Assembly: GCF_023065955.2 (NCBI RefSeq)
Contig: NW_026622786.1
Location: 42,022,938 to 42,086,937, forward strand
Source of the DNA: Ursus arctos
Lineage: Eukaryota; Chordata; Mammalia; Carnivora; Ursidae
Length of the DNA: 64,000 bases
Reading direction: 5' to 3'
Both the position numbers and the translations under genes were made by a program. Below are positions 12,001 to 21,370 of this stretch, in pieces. Position 1 is the stretch's first letter, and each line of letters opens with the position of its first letter. The notes under the pieces are model-generated. The model was given only the letters and a program-made list of their open reading frames with translations, made no database searches and was not told the origin of the DNA.

Positions 12001-15000
12001 AACATACAAAATATGCGTTAATCGACTGTTTATGTTATCTGTAAGACCTCTGGTCAACAGAAGGCTATTAGTAGTTAAGTTTTGGGGAAGTCAAAGTTAT
12101 GTGGGTTTTCAACTGTACAGGGGTTGGTGCCCATTAACCCCTGAGTTGTTCGAGGTTCAACGTATTTCTGAACAAATAGTTTTTGCTTTAAGAAGCTTGT
12201 GGTGTTAGTCATTTAAAATTAACACATGTTTACCACAGCCACTTGTCACAAATGAAAGCTAAACAGGTAAACTTACCCATCCTTCACTGGTATGGAACGA
12301 ATCTGTAGATGGTAGAATTTTCTCATAAGATACAGTCTGTTTGAGATTCTCAGCATAAATTTCAGTGTTTTCTTTGCCCATGGATATTTTGTCATCTCCA
12401 CAGAAAGAAAAATTTCCAGCAGGGTAGTTACATTAATCTTTTTTGTGTGGGATACATTTACCTGGTGATACGAATATTTTACACAGCTTGATTTCTGTTT
12501 AAAGAAAGAAAAATAGTTTTTCCTCAAAACAGTATGTTCTGTTTAGGGTGATCACATAATTTATTGTCCAGATTTGGATAGTTTGAAGACTAACTAAGGG
12601 TGCTATTCTCTCAGGATTTATGGCCACTCTAACTGGTTTGAAATAGTGTCAACCATTTTAAAGATTTGAGCATTTGCAGTTGTTGCAATTAAAAATCATT
12701 GGGTCCAACTTACATTTTCACAGTGGTTAATGTGCCAGAGATGTTCCCTACGTTAATATTAAAAATGAGTAAAAGTAGGCCTGTTTGTGGACCTAGAAAA
12801 TTATTGGGGAGTGAGTGCGACTTGTATTTTAGTATATTTTATCATTCATTTGCAGCATGGCCATTAATAAATTTACTGTTTAGCCTTGTTATATTTTACA
12901 TGCCCCAAGTGAGGGATGTGTGTTGAATGTAATCTGTGAGGTCTTAATACCATTCAGATTTTTAAGGATAAACTTATCACCTTGCCATTCTTTTAATTTT
13001 TCATTTTCTACCTTTACTCTGCTGACTATAAATTTTTAATTTCATAGATAGTACACTGGACTCTGTTGAATCCTTTGTGGAGAAAAATTGTTACAGAAAT
13101 AATTAAGTAACACTATGTTTGGCTTAAGATCCTCTTTGACCCCCACCTTTTTTCCCCCCCAGTTGTCTGTTTTTCTGTAGCACGACAGTGATCAGCTGTT
13201 AATTTATTGAGCAAAGGATTAGTTGAATGAGTCTCTCACATGTAAATCTTAAAGGAGATAATGTTAAATTGCCAGGTCTTTAATTATAGCTACAAAGTCA
13301 ATTTATTTTTTTCCTTTAAAAGTTCTTTTGTTAAATGATTGGTCGCTTAACTACCTTAGTTTCTCCTAGGTGCATTACTTGTCCTTAGAATCCTTTTAGA
13401 ACAACTGTACATACTCGACCTTAAAGCATAAAACTAATAACACAGTTCAGTTATCAAGATTGATTTTTATGTATGTATGTATGTGTGTATGTATTTAAAG
13501 TAGCCTGTATACCAATGTAGAGCTTGAACACAGCCCCAAGGTTGAGTCACATGCTTTACTGAGACAGTTTTCAAAATTTTTGTTTTATTTTTTTATTAAG
13601 ATTTATCTATTTATTTTAGAGAGCATGTGAGCAGGGGGAGGGGCAAAGGGAGAGAAGCAGACTCCAGGCCAAGCATGGAGCTCAGTGCGGGGCTTGATCC
13701 CACGGCCCTGAGATAATGACCTGAGCCAAAATCAAGAATTAGATGCTTAACTGATTGAGCCACCCAGATACCCTCAAGATTTTTAAATGAAAGGGAAGAA
13801 AGTAATAAAATATTAGGGAGATAAAAATTTTTATGTCCAAATCCAACTCCCTTACTTGGAGAGGCCAAGTTGAACTCTTCCAGTGGCAGAACTGGGATTT
13901 TCTAGGACTCTGGACATCCCAATTCCCAATCCCGTGCCCTCTTTACCAAACTAGCCAGGCTGTCCCAGCCTTTGAAGGCAAATTTCACCTTTTTCTGTTA
14001 AGAACAGAAAATACCCACTAACACTATAAATTTGTCATTGTTTGCTTGTAAGTAAATAAACCTCTTGAAACAGGAGTTTTTAAATTAGTTTTGTTTTCTG
14101 AAACAATTCTAAATTTCCTAGGATTAACACCAACAATTTAGGAGAGAAATTCATAAAGATGGGATTATAGAGAGTTAATGAAGGAAATTTTAAGTCTTAA
14201 TAAGGAATGATAGGCAATGTGGAAGAGTAGGTATTTTTGAAGCTAGAATGAAGGGAACTTTTGTAGTAAGTAAACACCCTAAAGAGATGAAACAGGGTTT
14301 CAGAGTAGAGACCAGCAGTTGCCCTTTGGAAGAGGGCTAGTGAAGGCATTTTTGGAAAAGTCAGGAGTTGAGGAAGGCCCTTATAATGTTAAGCACTGAT
14401 ATGGTGGACTCTGCACCTTTGGTGTATGGTACCTTAATGGGTAAAGTCCGGGGCGGGGGGTGGGGTGGGCAGTGGAGGGAGTGTGGTGGGGAAAGTGGTT
14501 GTGGGAAAGATGCAGGTGTTTAGAGAGATAACTTAGAGTAAAACCTATTCAATCAGGTTTGTCTCTTGGGCTGTGATAATAGAATGTTACGTGTGAACTC
14601 TAGGGCAAGTCTCTTAAATGAAAGTAAAACCTTACATATTGTAAACCTATATGTAAATACTAAGTCACGTTCTAAGTATAAGCTAAACTATCTGACCTCA
14701 AAACAGTTTTGAACTAAGGATTAAGGGAGTAAGCTAAGTAAGGACACTCCTAAAAGGGGCAGAGAGGCTCAAGAGGCTAGGGGATAGCCAAGTCCCAAGT
14801 AGATAGGAAGAGTTCTTTGTTTACTTCCAGCAGGACAAAATGAATCACATTTGTCCCCCAGATTGGAGGAATGAGTTGAGTTTTTCTTTGGACACCTTCA
14901 AGATTTTAGTGTGAGGTGTTTACCAAGTGTTTGTTTTTCTTAGAGTCTGACATGTTTACCTTTCACTCCGACAGAAATACTTGAGTTGGGGGGAGGGTAG

Positions 15001-16634
15001 AGAACATTTGAGTTTGATGAATTTTCTTAATGTGTCTCCCTGTTTATACCATCTTTATGTTATTTTGTCCCTGAAATGAGTATCTAACAATGGTCAGTTC
15101 CTTTCTGTAAACCCAAAGTAGAAATTGTTGCCGTCTTAACCAAGTTTGGCATTAAGTCCCCAGGTTTTCAGGTGTACAGTTTGTAAGAAATATTGTGTAG
15201 GTTTATTACTATTGATACCCTGGGGTATCTGGCAGTTGTCTAAATATTGAAACCTGTTTCGAATTTGCTTGAATTGTGTCTTGTCCTTTGTCAGGTTACT
15301 CTTAATATAATTTTGCTGTGATTTTGAATACGTTGTATTGAAACTTTTAACATCTTCTTAAAGGGTATCTTGAAGATTAGTCTTTGTACACATAGTTTGT
15401 AGGTTACTAATCAGGAAACAAAAATCTTGACCAGATCTTAAAATAATAAAGTCTTTAATAGCTTTCAGGTGGGTTTTTTGTTTGTTTCTCAAAAATGTTC
15501 TTTTTCTCCATCAAGGATTTTACATTTTATTTAAAACCTATAGTGTAACATCCTAATGAATAAGACAAAAAATAATGGTCTCCCCCATCCCTGCCCCCAA
15601 CATCAGTACCAGGGTACCAGAGATTGCTTACTTGAAGTACTTTCCAAACTCATTTTAGAACATTAATATTTATAATTTCTGTATTGAATCAGGATACCTA
15701 AATCTTTTCCTTTCCTAATTTCAATTTTGCTTTTTATTAGGAGTGATACTCTAGAGCTAAAAGTTATGATTAATGTAAGGCAAAAAGAAACCGCATTCTG
15801 ATTTTTTTTAATTACAAGAGTAGTTTTCTAATGAATAAAATAGGACACTAATGAATATATAAAATAGAACAGGAGCAATTCTGACCCTCTGTGCTTGTCT
15901 TTATAACCTGTACTTACAGTGGATATAATTTTGTATTAAAATTTAGGGGGTTTTTTTTAGGTCAACAAGGGCAGACACAAGATTATTCAAAAGCTTGGGA
16001 GGAATATTACAAGAAGCAAGGTATTGTTTTTATTAGAAATGAGATTCTTTTGGGCTTTTAATTGTGGTTACAGCAACAAAGTTGTTCTGTTTTCTCAAAA
16101 GGTCAAGCAGTTCCTGCTCCTACTGGTGCTCCACCAGGTGGTCAGCCAGATTATAGTGCAGCCTGGGCTGAGTACTATAGACAACAAGCAGCCTACTATG
16201 CCCAGACAAGTCCCCAGGGAATGCCACAGCATCCTCCAGCACCTCAGGTATACTAAACTTGCTAATGTATTGATTTCTACTCCAATCATGTTTTCTGCAT
16301 GTTTACTGTTTTGTCTGGGATTATGTTTGCCTTTTTAATTTTTATCTGGCATAGCATAACTAAATGAAGTAACGTGGTGTATTGTTTGGGTTTTTTTGTT
16401 TGTTTTTATAAATGCTTTTCTGGCATCTGAGTGCTGAATATTTCTACAATGCCTTTAATTTTAAAAATAAATTTTTTTCCCCCAGGGATTTGCAAATCAT
16501 GCAAGAAGCCACCACCATTTATATTAACCAGTTTTTCTTTCTTAAAGGATTCACTCCTGAGTTAGCTCCATTTAAAGGATTTTCTTTAACTTTTTGTGTA
16601 TTTCTTATGTATCTCTTCTGCACAGGGCCAATAA
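1..16634 (+). CDS. FUBP1: FUBP1, far upstream element-binding protein 1 (3' two thirds, 13 exons)
   Basis: FUBP1 is a nuclear single-strand DNA/RNA-binding KH protein that binds the far upstream element of MYC and also acts in splicing. The coding segments are 1-53, 178-279, 533-635, 736-836, 1228-1369, 2540-2700, 5616-5767, 5856-5935, 9069-9197, 10927-11001, 15961-16020, 16102-16247 and 16626-16634. They join in frame to about 436 residues: the end of KH2, KH3 (core [14 protein letters not shown]), a Gly-rich [12 protein letters not shown] linker, KH4 (core [14 protein letters not shown]), a Pro/Gly-rich stretch, then tyrosine-rich motifs such as AWEEYYKK ending PPAPQGQ. The 5' exons (N-terminus, KH1, start of KH2) are off the left edge. 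All introns are GT-AG except the one after 1369, which begins GC. Identification rests on recalled family sequence and an uninterrupted splice frame. Confidence 0.97.
178..279 (+). CDS. FUBP1: FUBP1 exon w2 (KH2 end and KH2-KH3 linker)
   Basis: 34 codons, phase 0-0: [15 protein letters not shown] finishes KH2, then a linker ending GGNEGID. The acceptor is TTCAG and the donor a consensus GTAAGT. Confidence 0.96.
533..635 (+). CDS. FUBP1: FUBP1 exon w3 (first half of KH3)
   Basis: 103 nt, phase 0-1. Contains the KH3 nucleic-acid-binding GRNG loop within [14 protein letters not shown], followed by VRIQFKP. Acceptor AAG, donor GTGAGT. The next intron is only 100 nt. Confidence 0.96.
736..836 (+). 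CDS. FUBP1: FUBP1 exon w4 (second half of KH3)
   Basis: 101 nt, phase 1-0. Encodes the end of KH3, including [19 protein letters not shown] and DLLRSVQ. Its donor, GTTTGA, departs from consensus. Confidence 0.95.
1228..1369 (+). CDS. FUBP1: FUBP1 exon w5 (Gly-rich linker and start of KH4)
   Basis: 142 nt, phase 0-1. Begins [19 protein letters not shown], then [20 protein letters not shown], reaching the first base of the GKGG loop codon. The frame of the next exon requires the exon to end at 1369, giving a GC donor (AAAAG then GCAATG). A CanSINE begins about 12 nt downstream. Confidence 0.95.
1370..1375 (+). promoter_or_regulatory. FUBP1: Non-canonical GC 5' splice site of FUBP1
   Basis: The intron starts GCAATG. 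The next exon (2540) begins GA GGT GAA, so the split glycine codon G/GA fixes this boundary. GC-AG introns are a known minor class of U2-type intron and usually keep strong flanking matches; here the exon side AAAAG is good. The same site is repeated at 1581-1595 as part of a SINE target-site duplication. Confidence 0.85.
1382..1580 (-). mobile_element. CanSINE (young type), next to the FUBP1 GC donor
   Basis: Antisense tRNA-Lys-derived SINE: poly-T and the reversed (AAATAA)n tail on the left, the CCACCCAGGCGCCCC head on the right. A perfect 15-bp target-site duplication, AAGGCAATGTATTTT, lies at 1367-1381 and 1581-1595 and includes the exon-intron boundary. Confidence 0.97.
1963..2244 (-). 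mobile_element. L1 3' end fragment (carnivoran L1), antisense
   Basis: Text such as TTAGTCACCATACAGTACAT and CAGTGCTCCATGCAGTATGT, then a C-rich polypyrimidine stretch, is the reversed 3' UTR of a carnivoran L1. It sits in the intron before the second half of KH4. The small reading frames across it are artefacts. Confidence 0.75.
2540..2700 (+). CDS. FUBP1: FUBP1 exon w6 (rest of KH4)
   Basis: 161 nt, phase 1-0. Encodes [18 protein letters not shown] and on to [11 protein letters not shown], completing KH4. Acceptor TTTTAG, donor GTGAGT. Confidence 0.97.
2729..2822 (+). mobile_element. Short tRNA-Lys-type SINE
   Basis: About 90 bp: tRNA-like head with CTGGCTCAGTC and a B-box-like GTTCAAGCCCC, ending GGGGCTTACTTAAAAATTA. 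It lacks the CT-rich body of full CanSINEs. Confidence 0.8.
2825..3003 (+). mobile_element. CanSINE
   Basis: Head GGGGTGCCTGGGTGG, tRNA-related body, (TC)n stretch at about 2958-2982, then TCTTTAAAAAAAA. Diverged. Confidence 0.9.
3205..3300 (+). mobile_element. L1 3' end fragment
   Basis: GACTGATGAATCACAGACCT, then CCCCTGAAACAAATAATACA and an A-rich tail is the 3' end of carnivoran L1 in sense orientation, strongly 5' truncated. Confidence 0.7.
3971..4068 (+). mobile_element. Short tRNA-Lys-type SINE
   Basis: Begins GGGGTTCCTGGCTGGTTCAG and ends TGTAGAGATTACTAAAAAATA; short form without the CT-rich body. Confidence 0.8.
4229..4475 (+). mobile_element. MIR element
   Basis: TGGTGGTTAAGAGCATGGAC, TCTGGAGTCA, TGTGACCTTGG and GTCCGGCACATAG follow the order of a MIR consensus in + orientation. 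Ancient tRNA-derived SINE. Confidence 0.8.
4591..4784 (+). mobile_element. CanSINE (young type)
   Basis: Head GGGGCGCCTGGGTAGCGCAG, tail AAATAAATAAAATC plus poly-A. Perfect 12-bp duplication AATAAAGTAATA at 4579-4590 and 4785-4796. Confidence 0.97.
5616..5767 (+). CDS. FUBP1: FUBP1 exon w7 (Pro/Gly-rich region)
   Basis: 152 nt, phase 0-2. Encodes a collagen-like Pro/Gly-rich region: [20 protein letters not shown], later [16 protein letters not shown]. Acceptor CACAG, donor GTAAGT. The following intron is only 88 nt. Confidence 0.97.
5856..5935 (+). CDS. FUBP1: FUBP1 exon w8
   Basis: 80 nt, phase 2-1. Encodes [20 protein letters not shown] and QQAPPDP. Acceptor TTTTCAG, donor GTAAAA. Confidence 0.97.
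7560..7700 (+). mobile_element. MIR-like relic
   Basis: AGTGCTACAACTTTAGTAAT followed by AAGCAAGTTTTTTAATCCCT and TCTTACCTATAAAATG resembles a decayed MIR core. Confidence 0.5.
8205..8580 (+). mobile_element. L2-like relic
   Basis: Segments such as GAAGATGTGGCTAGAATGG, TGACAGCCCTGAAGACTC and AGTTTCAAGTAGGGCAGTAA resemble the body of ancient L2 LINEs. Family assignment is tentative. Confidence 0.4.
8800..8910 (+). mobile_element. MIR-like relic
   Basis: TCCTAATTCTGCCACTCAAC and CGTCACTTAATCTCTGCACC are the MIR tRNA/core region in decayed form. Confidence 0.55.
8995..9023 (+). repeat. (TG)n(AG)n microsatellite upstream of FUBP1 exon w9
   Basis: A run of alternating GT passes directly into alternating GA, about 45 nt before the acceptor at 9067-9068, where the polypyrimidine and branch regions start. 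Confidence 0.85.
9069..9197 (+). CDS. FUBP1: FUBP1 exon w9 (first Tyr-rich motif), tandem donors
   Basis: 129 nt, phase 1-1. Encodes [31 protein letters not shown] and TTTQTNGQ. A second in-phase donor lies 9 nt downstream (GT at 9207-9208); using it would add three residues and give QGNYGDQQ instead of QGDQQ. Confidence 0.96.
9310..10440. mobile_element. Ancient L1M-type LINE fragment
   Basis: CTTCCATAAAAGTTTAAG, the block around 9700-9890 (CAGTACCTCAGAAATAATGC) and CAAGGAGCCCTGATTTCCTT resemble old mammalian L1M 3'-UTR sequence. Fills most of the intron after exon w9. Boundaries and orientation are uncertain. Confidence 0.45.
10927..11001 (+). CDS. FUBP1: FUBP1 exon w10 (AWEEYYKK motif A)
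   Basis: 75 nt, phase 1-1. Encodes [20 protein letters not shown] then YKKM. The sequence from VDY onward is strongly similar to exon w11. Confidence 0.97.
11520..11650 (+). mobile_element. L2-like relic
   Basis: GAGCACATACTACATGCCAG, then CCCTGCCCTTCTGGTTATAT, resembles the widespread relic with consensus near ACCTACTATGTGCCAGGCAC. Related segments occur near 58170, 60730 and 63655. Confidence 0.45.
11827..12160. mobile_element. Tigger-like (Tc1/mariner) non-autonomous DNA transposon
   Basis: About 335 bp with imperfect terminal inverted repeats: left TTGACCCTTGAACAAC, right end reverse complement TTGAACCTCGAACAAC. The interior CAGTACTGTAAATG and GTTAATCGACTGTTTATGTT match an abundant mammalian TcMar-type element as I recall it. 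The exact family name is not certain. Confidence 0.7.
13464..13496 (+). repeat. (GTAT)n microsatellite
   Basis: TATGTATGTATGTATGTG then TGTATGTATT, an imperfect tetranucleotide run in the FUBP1 intron. Confidence 0.8.
13585..13773 (-). mobile_element. CanSINE (older)
   Basis: Antisense: TTTATTAAGATTTATCTATT on the left, GAGCCACCCAGATACCC on the right. Imperfect duplication TCAAAATTTTT (13571) and TCAAGATTTTT (13774). Confidence 0.9.
15961..16020 (+). CDS. FUBP1: FUBP1 exon w11 (AWEEYYKK motif B, symmetric cassette)
   Basis: 60 nt, phase 1-1. Encodes [19 protein letters not shown] plus a split Gly. Preceded by GGGGGTTTTTTTTAG. Skipping it would keep the frame. Very similar to the end of exon w10. 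The next intron is only 81 nt. Confidence 0.93.
16102..16247 (+). CDS. FUBP1: FUBP1 exon w12 (last Tyr-rich motif)
   Basis: 146 nt, phase 1-0. Encodes [38 protein letters not shown] and HPPAPQ. Donor GTATAC. Failure to splice would add Val-Tyr and stop at 16254-16256. Confidence 0.97.
16486..16527 (+). CDS. FUBP1: Candidate alternative FUBP1 terminal exon
   Basis: A strong acceptor (TTTTTTTCCCCCAG ending at 16485) precedes an in-frame 13-codon tail [13 protein letters not shown] and stop at 16525-16527. Joined to 16247 it would replace the GQ C-terminus. Whether it is used cannot be told from sequence. Confidence 0.45.
   Translation, partial: GFANHARSHHHLY
16626..16634 (+). CDS. FUBP1: FUBP1 terminal exon w13, coding part
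   Basis: After acceptor TTCTGCACAG the frame reads Gly-Gln-stop, giving the family C-terminus PPAPQGQ. The stop is at 16632-16634. Confidence 0.9.
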   Translation, partial: GQ

Positions 16635-16969
16635 TAAGAAGTGGACAATACAGTATTTGCTTCATTGTGTGGGGGAAAAAAACCTTTGTTAAATATATGG
16701 ATGCAGACGACTTGATGAAGATCTTAATTTGTTTTTGGTTTAAAATAGTGTTTTTTTTTTTTTTTGAAAATGTACAAAATATCTATCACTACTGATAGGA
16801 GGTTAATATTTCTGTGTAGAAATGAAAATTGGTTTGTTTTTAGTATTTAGTGTAGATGTACACATTCCAGCAAATGTATTTGCAACTATTATGTGGTCAA
16901 TGCTTTGTGATATAAATGTACTTTTTCAATGTATACTTTCACTTTTAAAATGCCTGTTTTGTGCTTTAC

Positions 16970-16975
16970 AATAAA
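16970..16975 (+). terminator. FUBP1: FUBP1 proximal poly(A) signal
   Basis: AATAAA in CTTTACAATAAATGATATG, followed within 30 nt by GU-rich TGTGTCGGT and then GGATATGTGGGT, a good downstream element. Confidence 0.7.
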
Positions 16976-19900
16976 TGATATGAAACCTCCTGTGTCGGTA
17001 AGTTGGATATGTGGGTATTTAAAGGATTCATAATTTCTTAGCAATGATAAATTAAGATACATCTACACAAATATATAAGCTTTCCCCATGAAATATTAAT
17101 TGAGTTTTTAAACACTGGCATGTTTTTTCCCCCTTGCAGTATAGTAGTAGATTGGAGGATCTTTTCCATTTATTGTATTTGGCTGTTTCAGCACAAGTAA
17201 TCCTGATATCTTCATTTTTTTTTCCTTCTGTTTGATTAAAACCTGCATGTGTGTACAGTGATCTTTTGGCATACTTCCATTGCATTAACAGTGAAATTTC
17301 CTTTTATACATGACCACTGTTTCAGATCTGTACTGCTGCTATAACAGTTAACCTTTCTGTTCTTAATTTAATAATTACTTGATTTCCAAGACTGTTTCAG
17401 CATAACTAATTTTAAACAGTTTTTCGGATAGTGAATATGAGTAGTTGAATAAGTTTTTTCATGTAAAGAAACTTTCAATGTATACAATATTAGTGTGTTT
17501 CTTTTTAAATTTAGGGTAGAAAAGTGAATAGTGTGCAAAAATAGCTACAGTGCATCTGCCATTGAAACCTTATTGGAGTATGGAAATGTTCAAGCTTTTT
17601 TCTTTTTTTTTCTTTTTGCAGTATAGATAAGCTTTGTTTTGTAAATGCACAAGTCCAATCATTGAATCAACTTAATTTTTTATGTACTTGAAATCACTTT
17701 ATTACTCTATAACACTCATGCTGAAGTTGATATTTTGTTGAAATCCATTGTTTACTCTTTGCATATTTGTTGGCTCTTTGCATATTAATATATTAGACTA
17801 CATGCAAATACAGTCTGTCTTGCCATTGTCTGTTGAAGTGCAGGTTTGATCCAGCCAGTATAGAACTAGCTCTGTAGGGGTGAGGAGGACTGTGCTGTGT
17901 ATCATCCTTGATTGTGTTCCTTCAAGGAGCATTGCACTGTAAGTACATCAGAATGACAAATTGATGAACTGCAACAGTATCTTTTTGTCAATGTTCCACA
18001 TAATGTAAATGCCATACTTTGTGTGAATATTATGTTGGAATACAGTGCTGATATCTTGGAAAACCATAACTGCTTCTTAATTTAACATAGAATAATACAT
18101 AGGTCTGTATTTTTTTTAAGTGAGCTTAATGGGTAAGTATTTTTGATATGCTTTAGCTATAGCTAAAGAAAACTGATCATTAAAATTGAATAGTATTACT
18201 CATTGGTGCTCCTAAAATATATTGTTTTTCAGTGTACAGTATGCATATCTTCTATATTAATATGAAAGACTTGAAATGTATCAGACAGAAGTGGTTTTCA
18301 GTTTGCAAATATTAAGCAATGTAGCAGTTTAACACCATTTCATAAATATATATTAGCTCTTTCATTGGTGGGGAGCACCAGTTGTTCTGAATATACTATT
18401 AAGGGAGATGTATAAGGACATAAATGTTGAGATTACTTACAGGGTAGAAAATAGCAGTTCAGTTTATTATATTTTGAAATGTTTTTTTATTGTTTTATAG
18501 AACCTAGAGTGACTTCCCTTGCCCTTATTTAGATATGGATATATAGTTCTAGTTTCAAGTTTAATAGTTAAGGAGTTAGTTATGTGTTATCTTTAAGAGT
18601 AGGGTTATTGACATGAACAATTTCAGTATTTTGCATGATACTGTTTTATAGATGACCTTTTAGGAAAGTGGTGCATTTATTAATTAAACTGAAGAAATAG
18701 TCAGTTGGATTCAATATCATAACTCACCAATTGGAGGCTGTTGATTTTGATTCATTTAAGGTTTAAAATCTTTATTAATTGCAAACAGTGCAATTATTTA
18801 TACTTCACAGTGCCTTCCCAGACCTTCCACCTTAGGTTCTGCTGCAAAAAGCAACAGGTAAGCACAACCTAAGGACATATATAAATAAATATTTCAGTAC
18901 ATTAATGTTGTCCCTGTGAGGTTTTTGTGGTTGTGTAATTCAAAAGCAATCTGCTACTGCTTCCCCAAAATGTATTTTGTTATTTATGCTACCATTTCAG
19001 TGGAAAGTCTGTAAGTTGTTCAAACAACTGTTTACATTTCTGGGTAATGGTTTTTGGGGTTTTTTTTTGTTTTTGTTTTGTTAAAACAAGAAAAAAGAAA
19101 TGAGTAGATTGCTGCTGTAATTGAACTACATCCAAACTTTTTGTAATCTTTTCCCAAATATAGAAGGATTGTTAAAATTAAGAAAGGGCGATTACATAGT
19201 TTTCTAGATTTAGGAAATCACTTGGTTAGAAACTTCAACAGCCTTCACAATCTTTTCATGATTGACAGGACATTTTCTTTGCCCTCCAAAGCTATGGAGT
19301 CTTTATTTTTTTCTTGAAGTATAATAATTCAGTAAGGACATAATGGGTCAGAGTTTTATTATGACTTTTTTTTTAGACAATTCAGTTTTCATAATTTTTA
19401 TATACACTGAAAAAGGAAAAAATTATAAGGAATACTGGCAGTATGTTTTTGATAAGGCATGTGCATCAGTGAAATGTTAACTGTATAGCAAATAACCTTT
19501 CATAATCTGTATAGCAACCAGTATTTTTCTGATTTATAATACTTTAATAACTGACGCTGCATTTATTTTATTTTTTGCCAGTTTAAAATGTTTGTGTTCT
19601 TATAGATGATTTTAACTGGTACATATTTTGAGTTAAGATGAATGTATTAAAGCAGCATCATATCAGTTTTGTTTATTCAATTTCTAAAATGTGCTGATCC
19701 TTTTAAAAACTCCTGCTTATCTCTACAACAAAGAAAAATATTCAAAAATACTGCCTTCATTTTCACACACAGTGCTGAAGATGCTGCAAGCACCAAATCA
19801 TAGCTCATAAAATCAGGTCCTGAGATAGTTACCCATAAAGAGGAATCCTTTGAGTGTATGCCATTGGTGAGCCGATGAGCATGGACCATAGAAGGGCTCA

Positions 19901-21285
19901 ATGTAGAAGGTAAAATTGGCAAATCATAATTGAGAAATATGAAATGTATTCCCATACATAATATGGTATAGGGTGTATTGTACCTGCTTTTGATCACTTT
20001 TCATTTTAAAGTGCTATTCGCTTGATCTTAAATGTTCCATGAACTGTTAAATCTTGTAAGTTACGTAGTTATTGCACCACATTTATGTGTGTGTATATGT
20101 ATTGTTTTGATAGTCAATGATAGGTATGTTAAGAGTGATAATATAAAAGAGCTCTTCGAACCTTAAGAGCCTGTCAAGTTTTGGTTAGTTGTAGTTTGCA
20201 TTTTTATAAAATATAGATGAATGCTAATAGATATTGGGGCATTGTTTCTATCTCAAGAGTTTTTTTATTCATTACCATAAGCCTTCACTGATACTGCAGT
20301 TTTTAAAATGGCGCTAATCTTAACCTTGAAATAAATGGAAAGCAGAAAAGGTGAGCCAGTTGACTGGAATGCAATGGATGTTAGGAGTCGTAGAAACAAT
20401 GTTTAGATTGAAATTGAACTGATTTATTTAGCACTTAAAAATTTGACAATGTGTTTTGTTTTTTAAAGATATTTTAGTGTGGTGATATGTAGAATTCTTA
20501 TGGTTTGATGTTTCTTTTAGAAATGAAAAGTATACTTTTATTTTTAATTAATGAAAATGGTTTTAATACTAAAACTAGTGATTTAATACTAGTTGTTTAT
20601 AAACATTATAAAATATTTCCTTAGACAAATACCTTGGTAGTTAATTCATAAGGGTGGGTTTGGGTAGGAGTAGCAGAGTACCTTAAGAGGGAAATAGGAG
20701 TATATGCAGAAGTGATAACATTTGAATACTCTGCCAGGAGAACCAGCTCTACCTGCAAACATCTGTCTAGAATAAGGATGTAGAAATGATCAATGAAGAT
20801 GTCTTTTTATTTTCTGAAAATTCTGCCTCATTTTAAAATGTATTTTAACAATATCTAAAGATAATTTTGACTCTGAAAATAATCTTATTTTTTCTTTAGT
20901 CACTTGAGTTTTCTTGCCACAGTATAAATTTCTGAGGGATTTTTTAAATTGGTGCTTTTAAGAAGCAAATCCCAAGGTTTTATTTTCTTCAATGATAGCC
21001 CTGTAGAAACTCTTAAATGTATTTGCGCATATATATATATTTTTTCTTATGCATGCTCGATGCATTTTCGTCCTGAGAAAAATGTTCTCTACAGAAACTA
21101 CCCGTGTGTAAAAAGAAGATTGGCTTAAAATGGCTACTGTGATGGGAACAGTGTCTTAGGGAGATGCAGCTTGGACTTGAGGTAAATTGAATACTTTACA
21201 AACTGTGGTTTAGAGTTTGTTTTAATGACATTGTATGTAAAAGGGCACATGATTGCTGTAATTTTGTATTGATTATGGTTTCCTC

Positions 21286-21300
21286 AATAAAAAAAATAAA
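21286..21300 (+). terminator. FUBP1: FUBP1 distal poly(A) signals (overlapping pair)
   Basis: Two AATAAA hexamers, at 21286-21291 and 21295-21300, in CCTCAATAAAAAAAATAAAT. U-rich GTGTTTTCTTTTCT lies about 30 nt downstream. Confidence 0.7.
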
Positions 21301-21370
21301 TGTACATTGATCAATATTATAAAGGAGTGTTTTCTTTTCTAAAATATTGAGACTTTAATACAGAAGTTAC

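Larger units (their letters stand above)
11002..15960 (+). other. FUBP1: FUBP1 intron, large and repeat-poor
   Basis: 4.96 kb. Contains an L2-like relic (about 11520-11650), a Tigger-like DNA transposon, a (GTAT)n run, one antisense CanSINE and a G-rich stretch near 14450-14480. From about 13.8 kb onward I recognise no young repeat and no gene. Confidence 0.75.
16635..21320 (+). other. FUBP1: FUBP1 3' UTR (long form)
   Basis: About 4.7 kb of AU-rich sequence following the stop, without any recognisable SINE, LINE or open frame of note. A proximal poly(A) signal at 16970 would give a 0.35-kb UTR; distal signals at 21286-21300 would give the full length. Extra AATAAA hexamers occur at 18884 and 20330. 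Use of the distal end is inferred from the absence of repeats and from the gene arrangement. Confidence 0.7.

Noticed and set aside
16062..16256. Separate small gene starting at 16062
   Set aside because: It is FUBP1 exon w12 in frame, extended into the short upstream intron and downstream donor.
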